Assembly: GCA_965115825.1 (NCBI GenBank)
Contig: OZ220464.1
Span: 1,860,001-1,924,000, forward strand
Reading direction: 5' to 3'
Length of the DNA: 64,000 nucleotides
Source: Bin87 sp965115825
GTDB taxonomy: Bacteria; Chloroflexota; Dehalococcoidia; Lucifugimonadales; UBA3495
The notes beneath the pieces are model-generated. The model was not told the DNA's origin. It saw only the letters and a list, made by a program, of their open reading frames with translations, and did not search any database. A program made the position numbers and the translations under genes. The stretch's first letter is position 1. Every line of letters begins with the position of its first letter. Positions 27,137-35,925 of the stretch are shown here, piece after piece.

Positions 27137-27331
27137 ATGACCACCAACCCCGCCGTTGAGAATGGAGCGCTGGTCGGCTACGAAGCCAAGCTTTAGCGGA
27201 TGGCCGATACACTGCGCGGCAGTATGGACGCCGCCGAGTACAGGCATGTCGTATTGGGTCTTACCTTCCTCAAATACATCTCCGACGCCTTCGAAGAAGC
27301 CAGAGTTGTCTGCTCGGACGGTTTGCTGTAA
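27137..27331 (+). pseudogene. hsdM: HsdM (type I methylase) N-terminal remnant
   Basis: The ATG at 27137 begins a frame reading G-Y-E-A-K-L-stop-R-M-A-D, L-R-G-S-M-D-A-A-E-Y-R-H-V-V-L-G, and F-L-K-Y-I-S-D-A-F-E-E. This is the well-known N-terminal helix of HsdM. The in-frame TAG at the position of the usual Trp, and the loss of similarity after A-F-E-E-A, show that it is dead. No rest of the gene is present. Confidence 0.85.
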
Positions 27332-27580
27332 GGAGTGCAGCACTGCCCAAGATGGGTACAGTCAGTACGCTACTACCGCGACTGAAATAGGTATCTCGTC
27401 TATAGGAAATCTGCCACGAATAACGCTTCCGGCAAGCAATCCAAGGCGATAAACTGCCTGACCTCGCTAACCACGATAACCCCCGGTACGCCACAAGCCA
27501 ATGGAAATACCAGAAGCTTGATTAGCCGGTAGTGGCCGGAGTGCTTCACGCAATGCTGCGCAAAGGAGAACGTACCCGAA

Positions 27581-28942
27581 GTGCCTACTGACATTCTAGC
27601 GGTGCCCAAACTTTCCATATCCAGGGAGCTGGAAATACCCGAGCGCTACGACCCTGACAAAACCCACTCGTTCCGCTATCGAGCCAAACGCCACCGAGAT
27701 CTGCCGCATGTGATCAAGTTCTCCGGCGGACGTTCCAGCGGTCTATTGCTCTTCACGCTGCTGGAGAACGGATTCCTGAAACAGGAACGTGGCGACGTGG
27801 TGGTGTTCAACAACACGTCGTGTGAGCACCCGGAAACTTACAAGTTCGTTGCGGAGTGCAAGCGACGAATAGAAGCCGCCGCCATCCCGTTCTTTTTCGT
27901 GGAGTTCCAAACCTACGAAGACGCCCGTCAAGGGGAGTGGAAACGCCTCGCGTCCTATCGTCTAGTTAACGAAAGCCCGTTTTCAGACAGCAATCCGGAA
28001 GGCTTCAAATGGCGCGGCGAGGTCTTCGAAGAGATGCTCTCTTACAAAGGCTATCTGCCTAATCAATTCAGCCGTGTCTGCACCCAGTCGCTCAAGCTGG
28101 AAGTGACCCGCCAATTCCTGCGCGACTGGTTCGCCAACAAAAAGAGCATCCCTCATCAGGGACACGGACTCAGCGAATCCAAAGTGGATACCGGACAAAT
28201 GCACAAGCTTCACATCCGCAACGGCGGAGGTATACCCGAAGAGATCCTCCTCACAAAAAAGCGCTTCGTTTTAGACCGCGCCCCTAACCGCTCAAAGCAG
28301 ACGTACCGCGATTTCTCGGCTCCGGCAGCCTCATTTGACAATGGAACACTCAAAGAGAAGATCTTCGGGCAGAAGGCCTGGTTCGGAGAAGGCGGAATAG
28401 AGTATGTTGCTTTCATTGGCTTGCGCGGCGATGAGCAACTCCGAGTCGCTCGGGTGGAAACCCGCTCTTCCAACCCGCACACCAACATTGGGTACGAAGG
28501 CGAACATGTCTATATGCCGCTGGCGACAATGCACATTAGCAAGGAGGATGTAAACGCTTTCTGGCAACAACAAAACTGGGACCTGAACCTCCCCCAGAAC
28601 GGCGCTCTCTCCAATTGCGTGTATTGTTTTCTCAAAGGCGCAGGCAGCTTGGGACAAGTTCACGCAACGATGCAAAGCCAGAAAGAGACGCCTATAGACG
28701 GCTTCGGAGCAACCGTCGGAACTCCGTGCGACATCGACTGGTGGATCGCCAAAGAAAAACAGTACGGACGAGACCTGGAGGCAGAAAACCGGGAACGCAC
28801 CAATCCTGATGCCCCGTCCTTCATCGGTTTCTTCGGCACTACCAGCGGCTTTTCATACGATGTACTAGCCAATAGCGCCCAAAACGTCGGCGATCTGGAA
28901 CAGTTCGCGGACACTGTGCTGCCCTGCGACTGCACCGAGTGA
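27581..28942 (+). CDS. PAPS-reductase-family (DndC-like) ATP-pyrophosphatase
   Basis: The 453-residue product begins at a GTG with AAGGAG 12 bases upstream. Residues 48-54 are S-G-G-R-S-S-G, the PP-loop of adenylating PAPS-reductase/N-type ATP pyrophosphatases (S-G-G-K-D-S in DndC). Cys81 (N-T-S-C-E-H), Cys167 (R-V-C-T-Q-S-L-K) and the pair Cys346/Cys349 (S-N-C-V-Y-C-F-L-K) could bind an Fe-S cluster or carry sulfur. In DndC/SspD this chemistry activates the DNA target before sulfur insertion. Phage and island relatives share the R-S/T-S variant. The cysteine desulfurase gene starts 6 bases later, which strongly supports sulfur transfer. The substrate (DNA or tRNA) is an inference. Confidence 0.82.
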   Translation: MPTDILAVPKLSISRELEIPERYDPDKTHSFRYRAKRHRDLPHVIKFSGGRSSGLLLFTLLENGFLKQERGDVVVFNNTSCEHPETYKFVAECKRRIEAAAIPFFFVEFQTYEDARQGEWKRLASYRLVNESPFSDSNPEGFKWRGEVFEEMLSYKGYLPNQFSRVCTQSLKLEVTRQFLRDWFANKKSIPHQGHGLSESKVDTGQMHKLHIRNGGGIPEEILLTKKRFVLDRAPNRSKQTYRDFSAPAASFDNGTLKEKIFGQKAWFGEGGIEYVAFIGLRGDEQLRVARVETRSSNPHTNIGYEGEHVYMPLATMHISKEDVNAFWQQQNWDLNLPQNGALSNCVYCFLKGAGSLGQVHATMQSQKETPIDGFGATVGTPCDIDWWIAKEKQYGRDLEAENRERTNPDAPSFIGFFGTTSGFSYDVLANSAQNVGDLEQFADTVLPCDCTE

Positions 28943-28948
28943 ACCCGA

Positions 28949-30106
28949 ATGAAACCCATCTACCTCGATTACCAAGCTACTACCCCGGTTGATTCGCGTG
29001 TACTGGATGCCATGCAGCCGTACTGGACACAAGACTTCGGCAACCCACACTCCGAAGGACATGCCTACGGCTGGAACGCTCGCCGAGCATTGGAACGCGC
29101 CCGTGCCCAAGTCGCTGACTTCATCGGAGCGGACGATGACGAAATCGTCTTTACGTCGGGCGCTACCGAGTCGTGTAACATTGCCCTCCGGGGCACTGCC
29201 GACGCTGTATCCTCAAGCGGCTATCGCCGACAGATTATCACACTGGCTACTGAACACTCAGCGGTACTGGAAACCGCTCATTGGTTAAGCCAGCATGGCT
29301 ATGACGTTACAGTGCTTCCGGTAAAATCGGACGGATTGCTGGACCTCCAAGTCCTGGAATCAGCATTGGGCCACCATACTCTGCTCGTATCCGTGATGCT
29401 GGCGAACAACGAAATCGGCGTAGTTCAACCACTGCCGGAAATATCCCAACTATGCCGCTCCGTTGGCGCTTTCGTTCATACCGATGCCACCCAAGCAGCT
29501 GGGCGCATCAAGGTTGACGTGGAGCAACTGGGGGTTGACTTGTTGAGCCTGTCTGCCCACAAAATTTACGGACCTAACGGCATCGGCGCATTGTACGTCC
29601 GCAACCGGCCGGACTTGAAAATCACACCCACGGTCACCGGAGGATCCCAAGAGCGGGGCATTCGACCTGGCACGGTGCCAGTACCCCTGGCAGTTGGTAT
29701 GGGAACAGCTTGTACTATCGCTGACCGCCAGCTGGAAGATGATGCCAAACGCATCTCAAAACTCGAGCAAAAGCTACGGCAGAGCCTGATGACGCATTTC
29801 CCCGAATTGCAACTGTTCGGACACTCGGAGAGGCGAATTCCGGGCAACCTGAATTTAGGGTTCCCCGGTGTCCTGGGAGAAGCGCTGGTGGAAGTCGTAT
29901 CCAGTGAAGTAGCGGTTTCCACCGGGGCGGCTTGCGCTACCGGCTCGCCAGAACCCTCCCACGTTCTGATGGCGCTCGGACTTGACCCGGAAGTAGCCGC
30001 GACCGGAGTAAGGATCAGCCTGGGGCGGTTCACCACCAACGATGAGATCAGCGCAGCTTGCCAATCCTTAGTCCGAGCTGTACAGACCCTTGCCAGAGGA
30101 GGCTGA
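28949..30106 (+). CDS. cysteine desulfurase (IscS/NifS/DndA type)
   Basis: This 385-residue PLP enzyme takes sulfur from cysteine onto its active Cys and hands it to a partner. It opens I-Y-L-D-Y-Q-A-T-T-P. T-E-H-S-A-V-L is the His that stacks on PLP. Lys205 in S-A-H-K-I-Y-G-P forms the Schiff base. Cys329 in S-T-G-A-A-C-A-T-G-S-P is the active cysteine. The second Cys loop is short and ordered, as in the DndA/SspA and group II-like forms. It sits 6 bases after the PP-loop gene and 3 bases before the GHKL gene. No iscU/suf genes are present, so it is dedicated to this operon and not to Fe-S assembly. Confidence 0.92.
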   Translation: MKPIYLDYQATTPVDSRVLDAMQPYWTQDFGNPHSEGHAYGWNARRALERARAQVADFIGADDDEIVFTSGATESCNIALRGTADAVSSSGYRRQIITLATEHSAVLETAHWLSQHGYDVTVLPVKSDGLLDLQVLESALGHHTLLVSVMLANNEIGVVQPLPEISQLCRSVGAFVHTDATQAAGRIKVDVEQLGVDLLSLSAHKIYGPNGIGALYVRNRPDLKITPTVTGGSQERGIRPGTVPVPLAVGMGTACTIADRQLEDDAKRISKLEQKLRQSLMTHFPELQLFGHSERRIPGNLNLGFPGVLGEALVEVVSSEVAVSTGAACATGSPEPSHVLMALGLDPEVAATGVRISLGRFTTNDEISAACQSLVRAVQTLARGG

Positions 30107-30109
30107 CCA

Positions 30110-32146
30110 TTGGTTACGCTCAAATTTGGAGCCGCGACATCCAACGACGGCTTTACTTCGTTCAGCACAGCATCCTTCAATGATTTGCCGCCGGCGCGCA
30201 TCGTTCGGGAGCTCATCCAAAACTCGTTGGACGCAGCAGCAGAAGCCGGTGAAACCACTGCGAAGATGCGGTTCCAAGTCGACAACATCCGTGCAAGGGA
30301 CATCCCAGACCTGAGAGGCTACGCCAACGCTTTCAAAAAGGCGGTAGCCCACCAGATAAAGAGCAACGGTGGGCTACTTCCCGACGCTGCCCAAGAAGTC
30401 GCCAACCGTATCGAAAACGGGCTGAACTCAATCAAAGCAGGGACGGCCGCCCTCCTATCTGTATCGGATAACGGAATCGGTCTCGACATCAAGAGCATGA
30501 ACTCAATGCTGGCTGACGGCGCCAGTGGAAAGTCCACTTCTGCCTCCGGCTCCTACGGCGTCGGACACTTGGCGCCGATGGCCCTGTCCGACATCCGGTA
30601 TATGCTCTACGGAGGTCTGACATCGGAAGGAAAACGCATTGTCTCCGGCAAGACCATCCTGGCCTCGCATCCAGGCCCAGGCAAAAAGAAGCTGAACGAG
30701 GCCAAAGGCTACCTAATTAAAGGGTTCAATAGCGGGCTGGACGCAGACGGTAACCTGTACGATTTTCTGAACGCACAAGCGCATCCCAAATTGATTGCCA
30801 AACACCTTGACGCGCTGAGCAAAGAGCATGGGCACGGCTGCGTTGTGCTGATCCCGGTGTTCAACAACTTCGGAAGCGAAGGCCGGCAGCTCTGGGAAAT
30901 CGTGTCCAAAGTCGCCGCTTACAACTTCGCCCCCGCTATCTACCAAGACAAGCTTGCTATCACCGTTCGAGAAGGAGGTAAATCCTCGCATCTGGATGCA
31001 GCATCAATGGAGAGTATCCTGGAACAGGAACGGAACCTGGTTCGGGCTGCAAGGTCTGATTCATTCTTCGCCGGTCTCCGCCCGTCCGGACAAAACGCCT
31101 ACTCGATACTGAGGGCCATCACAAACAGCGAATGTCAAAGAGTGAACGTGCATGGAGACAGCGCGCGGGTCAATTTGCTGATGTCGCCGCCGAACGGCAG
31201 CGTCCGAATCGACCTGTTCCGCAACGGTATGTGGATTACGGACAGCATTCCAGGTCTGTCGCCGGCTGATTTCGCCAATCGCCAACCATTCCACGCCGTC
31301 ATTACGTTGGATGCCAACGATGGCGGCGAACTCCACAGGCTGATCCGCAAAGCCGAGGGTCCGATGCACGATAAATTGTCGGCTCAACTCTTATCCGGCT
31401 CAGAGCGGGAAACCCTTAAGCAGTCCCTTGTGGAAATCGCTGCCTGGATTAGAGAGCAGGTGCCGCTAATCAGCACAGACGAGTACACGGTTGACGACTT
31501 CCTGTTGGTCAACACTGGCAACGACGGTGCTAGCGCCAGTGGAAACGAGAGTTTCTCGTTCTGGGGTACTCCCACCGCAGTGTCCAGGCGCAGCAGTGCC
31601 CAAGTACGACCAGCATCGACAGACAACGATGACAACAAAGACGATAAGACTGATTACGACGATAACCGCAATACTCGAAGACGTCGGCAGAGGCGCAGTT
31701 CATCACAGCGGAGGCCCACCCGCCCGTTGCCTTTCCGTTCAACGGTCATCCCCGATGGAGATGGGAAACTCACCGGCTCTGTCGTCAGCGAGAACGATTT
31801 CCCGGAAGCTTGGCTGACCATTCGAGTGGACGAGAACACGGATTTCACCTGTGACCGAGTCTGGCAAGATGAGGACGTGTCCTTGCAATCGTTCCATATT
31901 GTGCCGATGGACGGCAGTAAGCCGCCAAAGCACGAAATCGTCGAAAACGGCAAATTCGTCAAAATTCAAGGTATCGTTGCCAACGCTGACTACGAAGTGC
32001 AGGTCGAGTACGATGCCCCTCCGGAACTGACTGACATCGTGGAAAGGCCAGTGTTCCGACTGGAAATGCACCGTCCGCCGCCTTCCGGGACAAGTTCGGC
32101 TGCCGATGCCAAGGAGGAGTCCTCCGATGCAGACCAAGGAAATTAG
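30110..32146 (+). CDS. GHKL (HSP90/MORC-like) ATPase
   Basis: The 678-residue product starts at a TTG preceded by AGAGGAGG. Bergerat motifs are complete: E34-x-x-x-N38 in R-E-L-I-Q-N-S-L-D-A (N box), D120-N-G-I-G (G1) and G147-S-Y-G-V-G-H (G2). The ATPase and transducer regions fill about residues 1-440. An acidic then highly basic linker (D-N-D-D-N-K-D-D-K then R-R-R-R-Q-R-R) around 510-550 leads to a C-terminal beta domain. The linker suggests nucleic-acid contact. It is not a histidine kinase (no H box), MutL or gyrase. Its position between sulfur genes and a nuclease-like gene suggests an ATP-gated sensor or clamp. Confidence 0.78.
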   Translation: MVTLKFGAATSNDGFTSFSTASFNDLPPARIVRELIQNSLDAAAEAGETTAKMRFQVDNIRARDIPDLRGYANAFKKAVAHQIKSNGGLLPDAAQEVANRIENGLNSIKAGTAALLSVSDNGIGLDIKSMNSMLADGASGKSTSASGSYGVGHLAPMALSDIRYMLYGGLTSEGKRIVSGKTILASHPGPGKKKLNEAKGYLIKGFNSGLDADGNLYDFLNAQAHPKLIAKHLDALSKEHGHGCVVLIPVFNNFGSEGRQLWEIVSKVAAYNFAPAIYQDKLAITVREGGKSSHLDAASMESILEQERNLVRAARSDSFFAGLRPSGQNAYSILRAITNSECQRVNVHGDSARVNLLMSPPNGSVRIDLFRNGMWITDSIPGLSPADFANRQPFHAVITLDANDGGELHRLIRKAEGPMHDKLSAQLLSGSERETLKQSLVEIAAWIREQVPLISTDEYTVDDFLLVNTGNDGASASGNESFSFWGTPTAVSRRSSAQVRPASTDNDDNKDDKTDYDDNRNTRRRRQRRSSSQRRPTRPLPFRSTVIPDGDGKLTGSVVSENDFPEAWLTIRVDENTDFTCDRVWQDEDVSLQSFHIVPMDGSKPPKHEIVENGKFVKIQGIVANADYEVQVEYDAPPELTDIVERPVFRLEMHRPPPSGTSSAADAKEESSDADQGN

Positions 32147-32975
32147 CACGCGCGCATCTGATCCCGGCGGTGGCAGTCGGGCATTCCCATGGCCAGTACT
32201 TGAAGCCGGCAACAACAGTTTCCCCAGCGGGATATACACGGTGACTTGCAGTGACAATGAGGTTGGCAAGTCCTTCGATCTACGCCACGGATTGCGTGGC
32301 GCAGCGCTCATCGATCAGTGGCTGGAACAGGGCAGGCTGGACTTCGTCTGCACCGTAGCGGCTCCCCGCTCCATGTATAGGATGCTCCACAAATCCGATG
32401 CGCCTGAGCAGTTGATTGCCTGGCAACAGCAGGACCTCGGCGAGTACCCGATGTTCACACCGATGATTGTGGCTAGGGAGAGCATTCAACACACCGTCAA
32501 CGCAGTTTCCGACGGTCTCAATCGAGTCTGGGATGGCCGTGAACTGCTGGTTCCTAAAGGAGGCCGAATAGCGGTCGGTTATACCTTCAAGTTCAAGTCG
32601 GGCATCAGCGGGATACTGGACTTCAATCTGGAAGAAGGTCTTGCGCCAGGGCAATTCCGAGTTCAGCCCAGCAACGAAGACGGGTTCAAGTTAAAGGTCT
32701 ATCTGGCATTAGACCTCTATCAGCACCTGCGTTACCGCCGAGACGAGATCGCCGGCAAGAACATAATGGTGCATGTAGTTTCGGCTGCCCTCAGCGTACT
32801 GCAACGGGATTATTCAAAGGACGACGAGGAAGAAGGCGAAGGCTGGCGGTCTTACCGGAACCTGCTCGGGCTCGCCGACTTGCTCGATCAAAAAGGGATC
32901 CCACATTGGTCTGATGACGATTTTCAGGCCGAGCTCGCCGCCACTGGGTTGTACCCGCACACAATCCCGTCGTAA
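32127..32975 (+). CDS. uncharacterised operon protein
   Basis: I do not recognise this 282-residue protein. It starts at 32127, inside the end of the GHKL gene (20-base overlap), with AAGGAGGAG just upstream, so it is probably coupled to it. The sequence mixes short strands (G-I-Y-T-V-T-C-S-D-N-E-V, D-F-V-C-T-V-A-A-P, I-A-V-G-Y-T-F-K-F-K-S-G) with a helical C-terminal third that includes D-D-E-E-E-G-E-G. It has no signal peptide, membrane helix or visible catalytic motif. The tight overlap makes it a likely structural partner of the GHKL ATPase. Confidence 0.7.
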   Translation: MQTKEISTRASDPGGGSRAFPWPVLEAGNNSFPSGIYTVTCSDNEVGKSFDLRHGLRGAALIDQWLEQGRLDFVCTVAAPRSMYRMLHKSDAPEQLIAWQQQDLGEYPMFTPMIVARESIQHTVNAVSDGLNRVWDGRELLVPKGGRIAVGYTFKFKSGISGILDFNLEEGLAPGQFRVQPSNEDGFKLKVYLALDLYQHLRYRRDEIAGKNIMVHVVSAALSVLQRDYSKDDEEEGEGWRSYRNLLGLADLLDQKGIPHWSDDDFQAELAATGLYPHTIPS

Positions 32976-32986
32976 GGAGCGAAAGC

Positions 32987-33901
32987 ATGACTGCCTCCGC
33001 CAGCACAGGCTACCGGGAACTGGATGCTGACCAGTACGTAGGAATGCAAAGCAGCCTGCTCAAGGTCAAGGGTAGCAACAGCCAGCGCGAGTTCCTTGAA
33101 GCCCTCAAAGACGCAGAGGAGTTCGTGGCCTTGATTGAAGACAGAGTCCGAACCAACGATGGTCAGACGCTGCCCATATTCGACGACGCGCTGACCGAAT
33201 CGTCGTTCAAAGAGCCGACGGAGGACCAGGAAGCCCGGATGTACTCCCTCTGGCGCGACACGCCTCCCCGAACTGCCTGCCGAGTTTCTTTCTGGGCCAG
33301 CGTAACGTTGGAACACATCCGCGCCGGGAAAATCCCGGAAGCGACGTGGCTCGCCGTCAACGGTGGGCAGACCGAAACCGGCGAAGAGCGAATTGACCGA
33401 GCTCTATCCCGCCTCAACGACGAAGCAGCAGACCGGCAGATTGACGATTGCGTGCGAACTGTATTCCGCCGCATGAGTGGGCTACCAGCCGCCAGAGGCA
33501 ACCGCAGCGTCTTTGTGAACCCTACTTTCGGACGAGGGTGGTGGCGGGAGCGAATCGTCACTACCATCTTGGAACGCAACGAGGCTGTAGAAAACAGAGC
33601 GTCCCTACTGGAAGTAGTCCGACGAAACCAGCAGTATTGGGAGAACTTGGTGACGATGATAGTATCCCGCGGTTCAGTATTCGGTTCAGCGGACATCCAG
33701 GCCGCCCTCATCAACAGCTTGGCCAGGCGATTTCGCCAAGCCCCGAATACCCCGTTACGAACCGCCGCCACGCTAAACGTTGCCCTTCGACGGTTCAGCA
33801 ACTTGGCCGCATCCCAAGAGATCGGAGTTCTTGAATTTAATGAAATAAACGCCCTCGTTGGCGACCTGCTAAAGCGCGTTGAAAAGTCCTCCCCTCAATA
33901 G
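32987..33901 (+). CDS. uncharacterised operon protein (DUF6339-like pattern?)
   Basis: The 304-residue protein is mostly helical. It has L-W-R-D-T-P-P-R-T-A-C-R-V-S-F-W-A-S-V-T near residues 88-107 and G-R-G-W-W-R-E-R around residue 184. The combination of a W-R-x-T-P-P-R segment with aromatic helices resembles what I remember of the DUF6339 family, but I am not sure. AAGGAG lies 8-10 bases before the ATG. It lies 11 bases after the preceding gene. There is no catalytic signature, so it may be an adaptor. Confidence 0.62.
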   Translation: MTASASTGYRELDADQYVGMQSSLLKVKGSNSQREFLEALKDAEEFVALIEDRVRTNDGQTLPIFDDALTESSFKEPTEDQEARMYSLWRDTPPRTACRVSFWASVTLEHIRAGKIPEATWLAVNGGQTETGEERIDRALSRLNDEAADRQIDDCVRTVFRRMSGLPAARGNRSVFVNPTFGRGWWRERIVTTILERNEAVENRASLLEVVRRNQQYWENLVTMIVSRGSVFGSADIQAALINSLARRFRQAPNTPLRTAATLNVALRRFSNLAASQEIGVLEFNEINALVGDLLKRVEKSSPQ

Positions 33902-33954
33902 GGACATAGCGCCACCAGTGAGCAATCGATACTGCACGGGCTAAACGGATACAA

Positions 33955-34476
33955 GTGCTAACCGCAATGGTAGATCACACCTCTTCATACGATATTGATC
34001 TAGCCTCAGCGAGACAGCTACGTTCGCAGACATGGCCGCTCACGCTGTCGCCAGACCTCTGGCATAGTCTCAAATTGCCACAGAGACTGAACTGGTTGCG
34101 GGTCGCTTTCGACCAAACCGAGGCTAGCGAAATACCGGATAATCTAATTGGCGTTTACGCTTTCGTGCTGGAACCGAACGTAGCCGGCCTCAATCTGGCA
34201 TATCTATTGTATGTGGGTAAGACCACGGAGAATTTCCGCGCCAGGTACCGTAAATACAAGACCGATCAACGGGACGAAAAACCCAAAAGGCATCTGGTTA
34301 AGCAAATGCTGACGACATGGCCCGGACGATTGGCATTTTACTACGCGCCGGTTAGCTGTCGCCATATGGTGGAGCCCATTGAGGACGAATTGATAGCAGC
34401 ATTCAAACCGCCCGCATGCCGTCGGTACCCGGCAAGAGTCAGAGAACCGTTCAAAATCCTTGACATCGGACCGTGA
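33955..34476 (+). CDS. GIY-YIG-type nuclease-like protein
   Basis: The start is either GTG 33955 (173 aa) or ATG 33967 (169 aa); neither has a clear ribosome binding site. G-V-Y-A-F (residues 66-70 from the GTG) and L-L-Y-V-G-K-T (84-90) replace the two halves of the GIY-YIG motif. R-A-R-Y-R-K-Y supplies the conserved Arg helix, and E-D-E-L-I-A-A-F-K-P-P the metal-binding Glu with the usual L-I-x-x-x-x-P-x-x ending. This is the full order of the minimal GIY-YIG domain, as in UvrC-type and homing nucleases. It sits directly before the DGQHR gene, like a split effector. Confidence 0.72.
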   Translation: MLTAMVDHTSSYDIDLASARQLRSQTWPLTLSPDLWHSLKLPQRLNWLRVAFDQTEASEIPDNLIGVYAFVLEPNVAGLNLAYLLYVGKTTENFRARYRKYKTDQRDEKPKRHLVKQMLTTWPGRLAFYYAPVSCRHMVEPIEDELIAAFKPPACRRYPARVREPFKILDIGP

Positions 34477-34485
34477 GGCAAACTT

Positions 34486-35766
34486 ATGACAGAGCCAGCC
34501 AGTTTCCCTGCCATTCGGTGCCACCTCGGCGACTGGGTGTACTACAGCACTGTGTTATCGTTCAGTGAGGTAGCGTCACGAATCCAGAGGGCTAAGGAAA
34601 TCAACAGTAATCCTGGCCTCGATAGCATGATCCAACGGGAATTAGGGCCACGTGTTGCCGACATCGCCGCCTATCTCCAAATGCAACATGAGAGGTTCTT
34701 CAGTGCCATCGTCGTAGGCGTCTACGGAGGGGCTCCCGATTGGTTCCCCGTCGAAATTGACGACACCGGTGAGCCACAGCCGACCAACTTAGCGGATCGT
34801 GCCAGGGAATCGGTGGGAATTCTACAACTTTCCGGCGACGAAAGGCTGTTCGCAGTGGACGGTCAGCATCGAGTAGAGGGCATCAAAAAAGCCTTGCAGG
34901 GAAACCCGGATCTAGGCTCCGAGGAACTAGCCGTCCTGTTTGTAGCTCACCGGGAAACACCGGAAGGTACCGCAAGAACGCGGCGTTTATTCACGACACT
35001 GAACAAATATGCAAAGCGGGTTACCATTAGTGAAATCATCGCCCTGGATGAGGACGATGCCTTCGCGGCCGTTACCAGAATGATAGTGAACCAGTACGAA
35101 GGTCTGAACAAAACGACCCAAGAAGGTTCCCAGCAGCTCAGCCTGGTAAAGTTCTCGGGTGCCCAAATCTCGACCGGAGACAGGTACAGCATAACTACGA
35201 TTCAGATGCTCTACAAGCTGTTGAGCATCTTATCTGTCTCCACCGGGGACTCTGTGAAAAGAAAAGCCTTGAAACGGTCTCGGCCACCACAGGAAGTGAT
35301 TGATGCCATCTACGGCGACCACGTAAATTTCTGGCGTGGTCTGAGCGAGCACATACCGGCAATGAACGAAACACTAGGTTCAGACCCAGCCGAACGAATC
35401 GCTGGGAAACACAGATCCCGAGATGGCGGACATATTCTGTTCCGGCCCGTCGGCCAAGAGGCGTTCGCTAGGGCACTACGAATCTTGCTGGATAGAAAGG
35501 TCCCGATGCAAGAAGGCATTGAATCACTGGCCAGCACGCAACTGATACTAAATCAAGCCCCGTGGTCTCACGTCATGTGGGACCCGAGTCGAAGTGCCAT
35601 GAACCGCACCAGCTTGCAGCTGGCCGAGAGCTTACTACTGCACATGGTTCACGAAGAACCGGCCAAACCTGGCTACTCACTGGCAGAAGCGTACCAAGCA
35701 GCAATAGGAAATTCGTCCTCAAAACTAGAGTGGGTTCCCAAGGGACAGCCAGCGAGGCGGCCATAG
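34486..35766 (+). CDS. DGQHR-domain protein (DndB/SspE-like)
   Basis: The 426-residue product contains F-A-V-D-G-Q-H-R-V-E-G-I (D125-G-Q-H-R129), the signature shared by DndB and by the DUF262 sensor domain of SspE. It also has T-T-L-N-K-Y-A-K-R-V, the conserved helix that follows in DndB-like proteins. In DndB the protein represses or regulates phosphorothioation. In SspE the motif powers phosphorothioate sensing by NTP hydrolysis. The C-terminal half here is unassigned, with no HNH. The gene starts 9 bases after the GIY-YIG gene and closes the operon. No terminator is visible after it. Confidence 0.82.
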   Translation: MTEPASFPAIRCHLGDWVYYSTVLSFSEVASRIQRAKEINSNPGLDSMIQRELGPRVADIAAYLQMQHERFFSAIVVGVYGGAPDWFPVEIDDTGEPQPTNLADRARESVGILQLSGDERLFAVDGQHRVEGIKKALQGNPDLGSEELAVLFVAHRETPEGTARTRRLFTTLNKYAKRVTISEIIALDEDDAFAAVTRMIVNQYEGLNKTTQEGSQQLSLVKFSGAQISTGDRYSITTIQMLYKLLSILSVSTGDSVKRKALKRSRPPQEVIDAIYGDHVNFWRGLSEHIPAMNETLGSDPAERIAGKHRSRDGGHILFRPVGQEAFARALRILLDRKVPMQEGIESLASTQLILNQAPWSHVMWDPSRSAMNRTSLQLAESLLLHMVHEEPAKPGYSLAEAYQAAIGNSSSKLEWVPKGQPARRP

Positions 35767-35925
35767 TCCAACTGACCTCTGCCAATGCCGTACCACTAGG
35801 CAATCGCTTCTTCGTTCGCCTGTGCCTGTCACAACGCAAGTAGAGTCTCATATCTGTTGATGCTACGGATTTCGTAATACGCATAAACAACCGCCCAAAC
35901 GCCCATTATTCTTGCACACCCCTAA

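Noticed and set aside
27581..35766. The operon as a standard Dnd or Ssp system
   Set aside because: No DndD or DndE, no SspB or SspC and no DndFGH are visible. Only the sulfur-transfer and DGQHR parts match.
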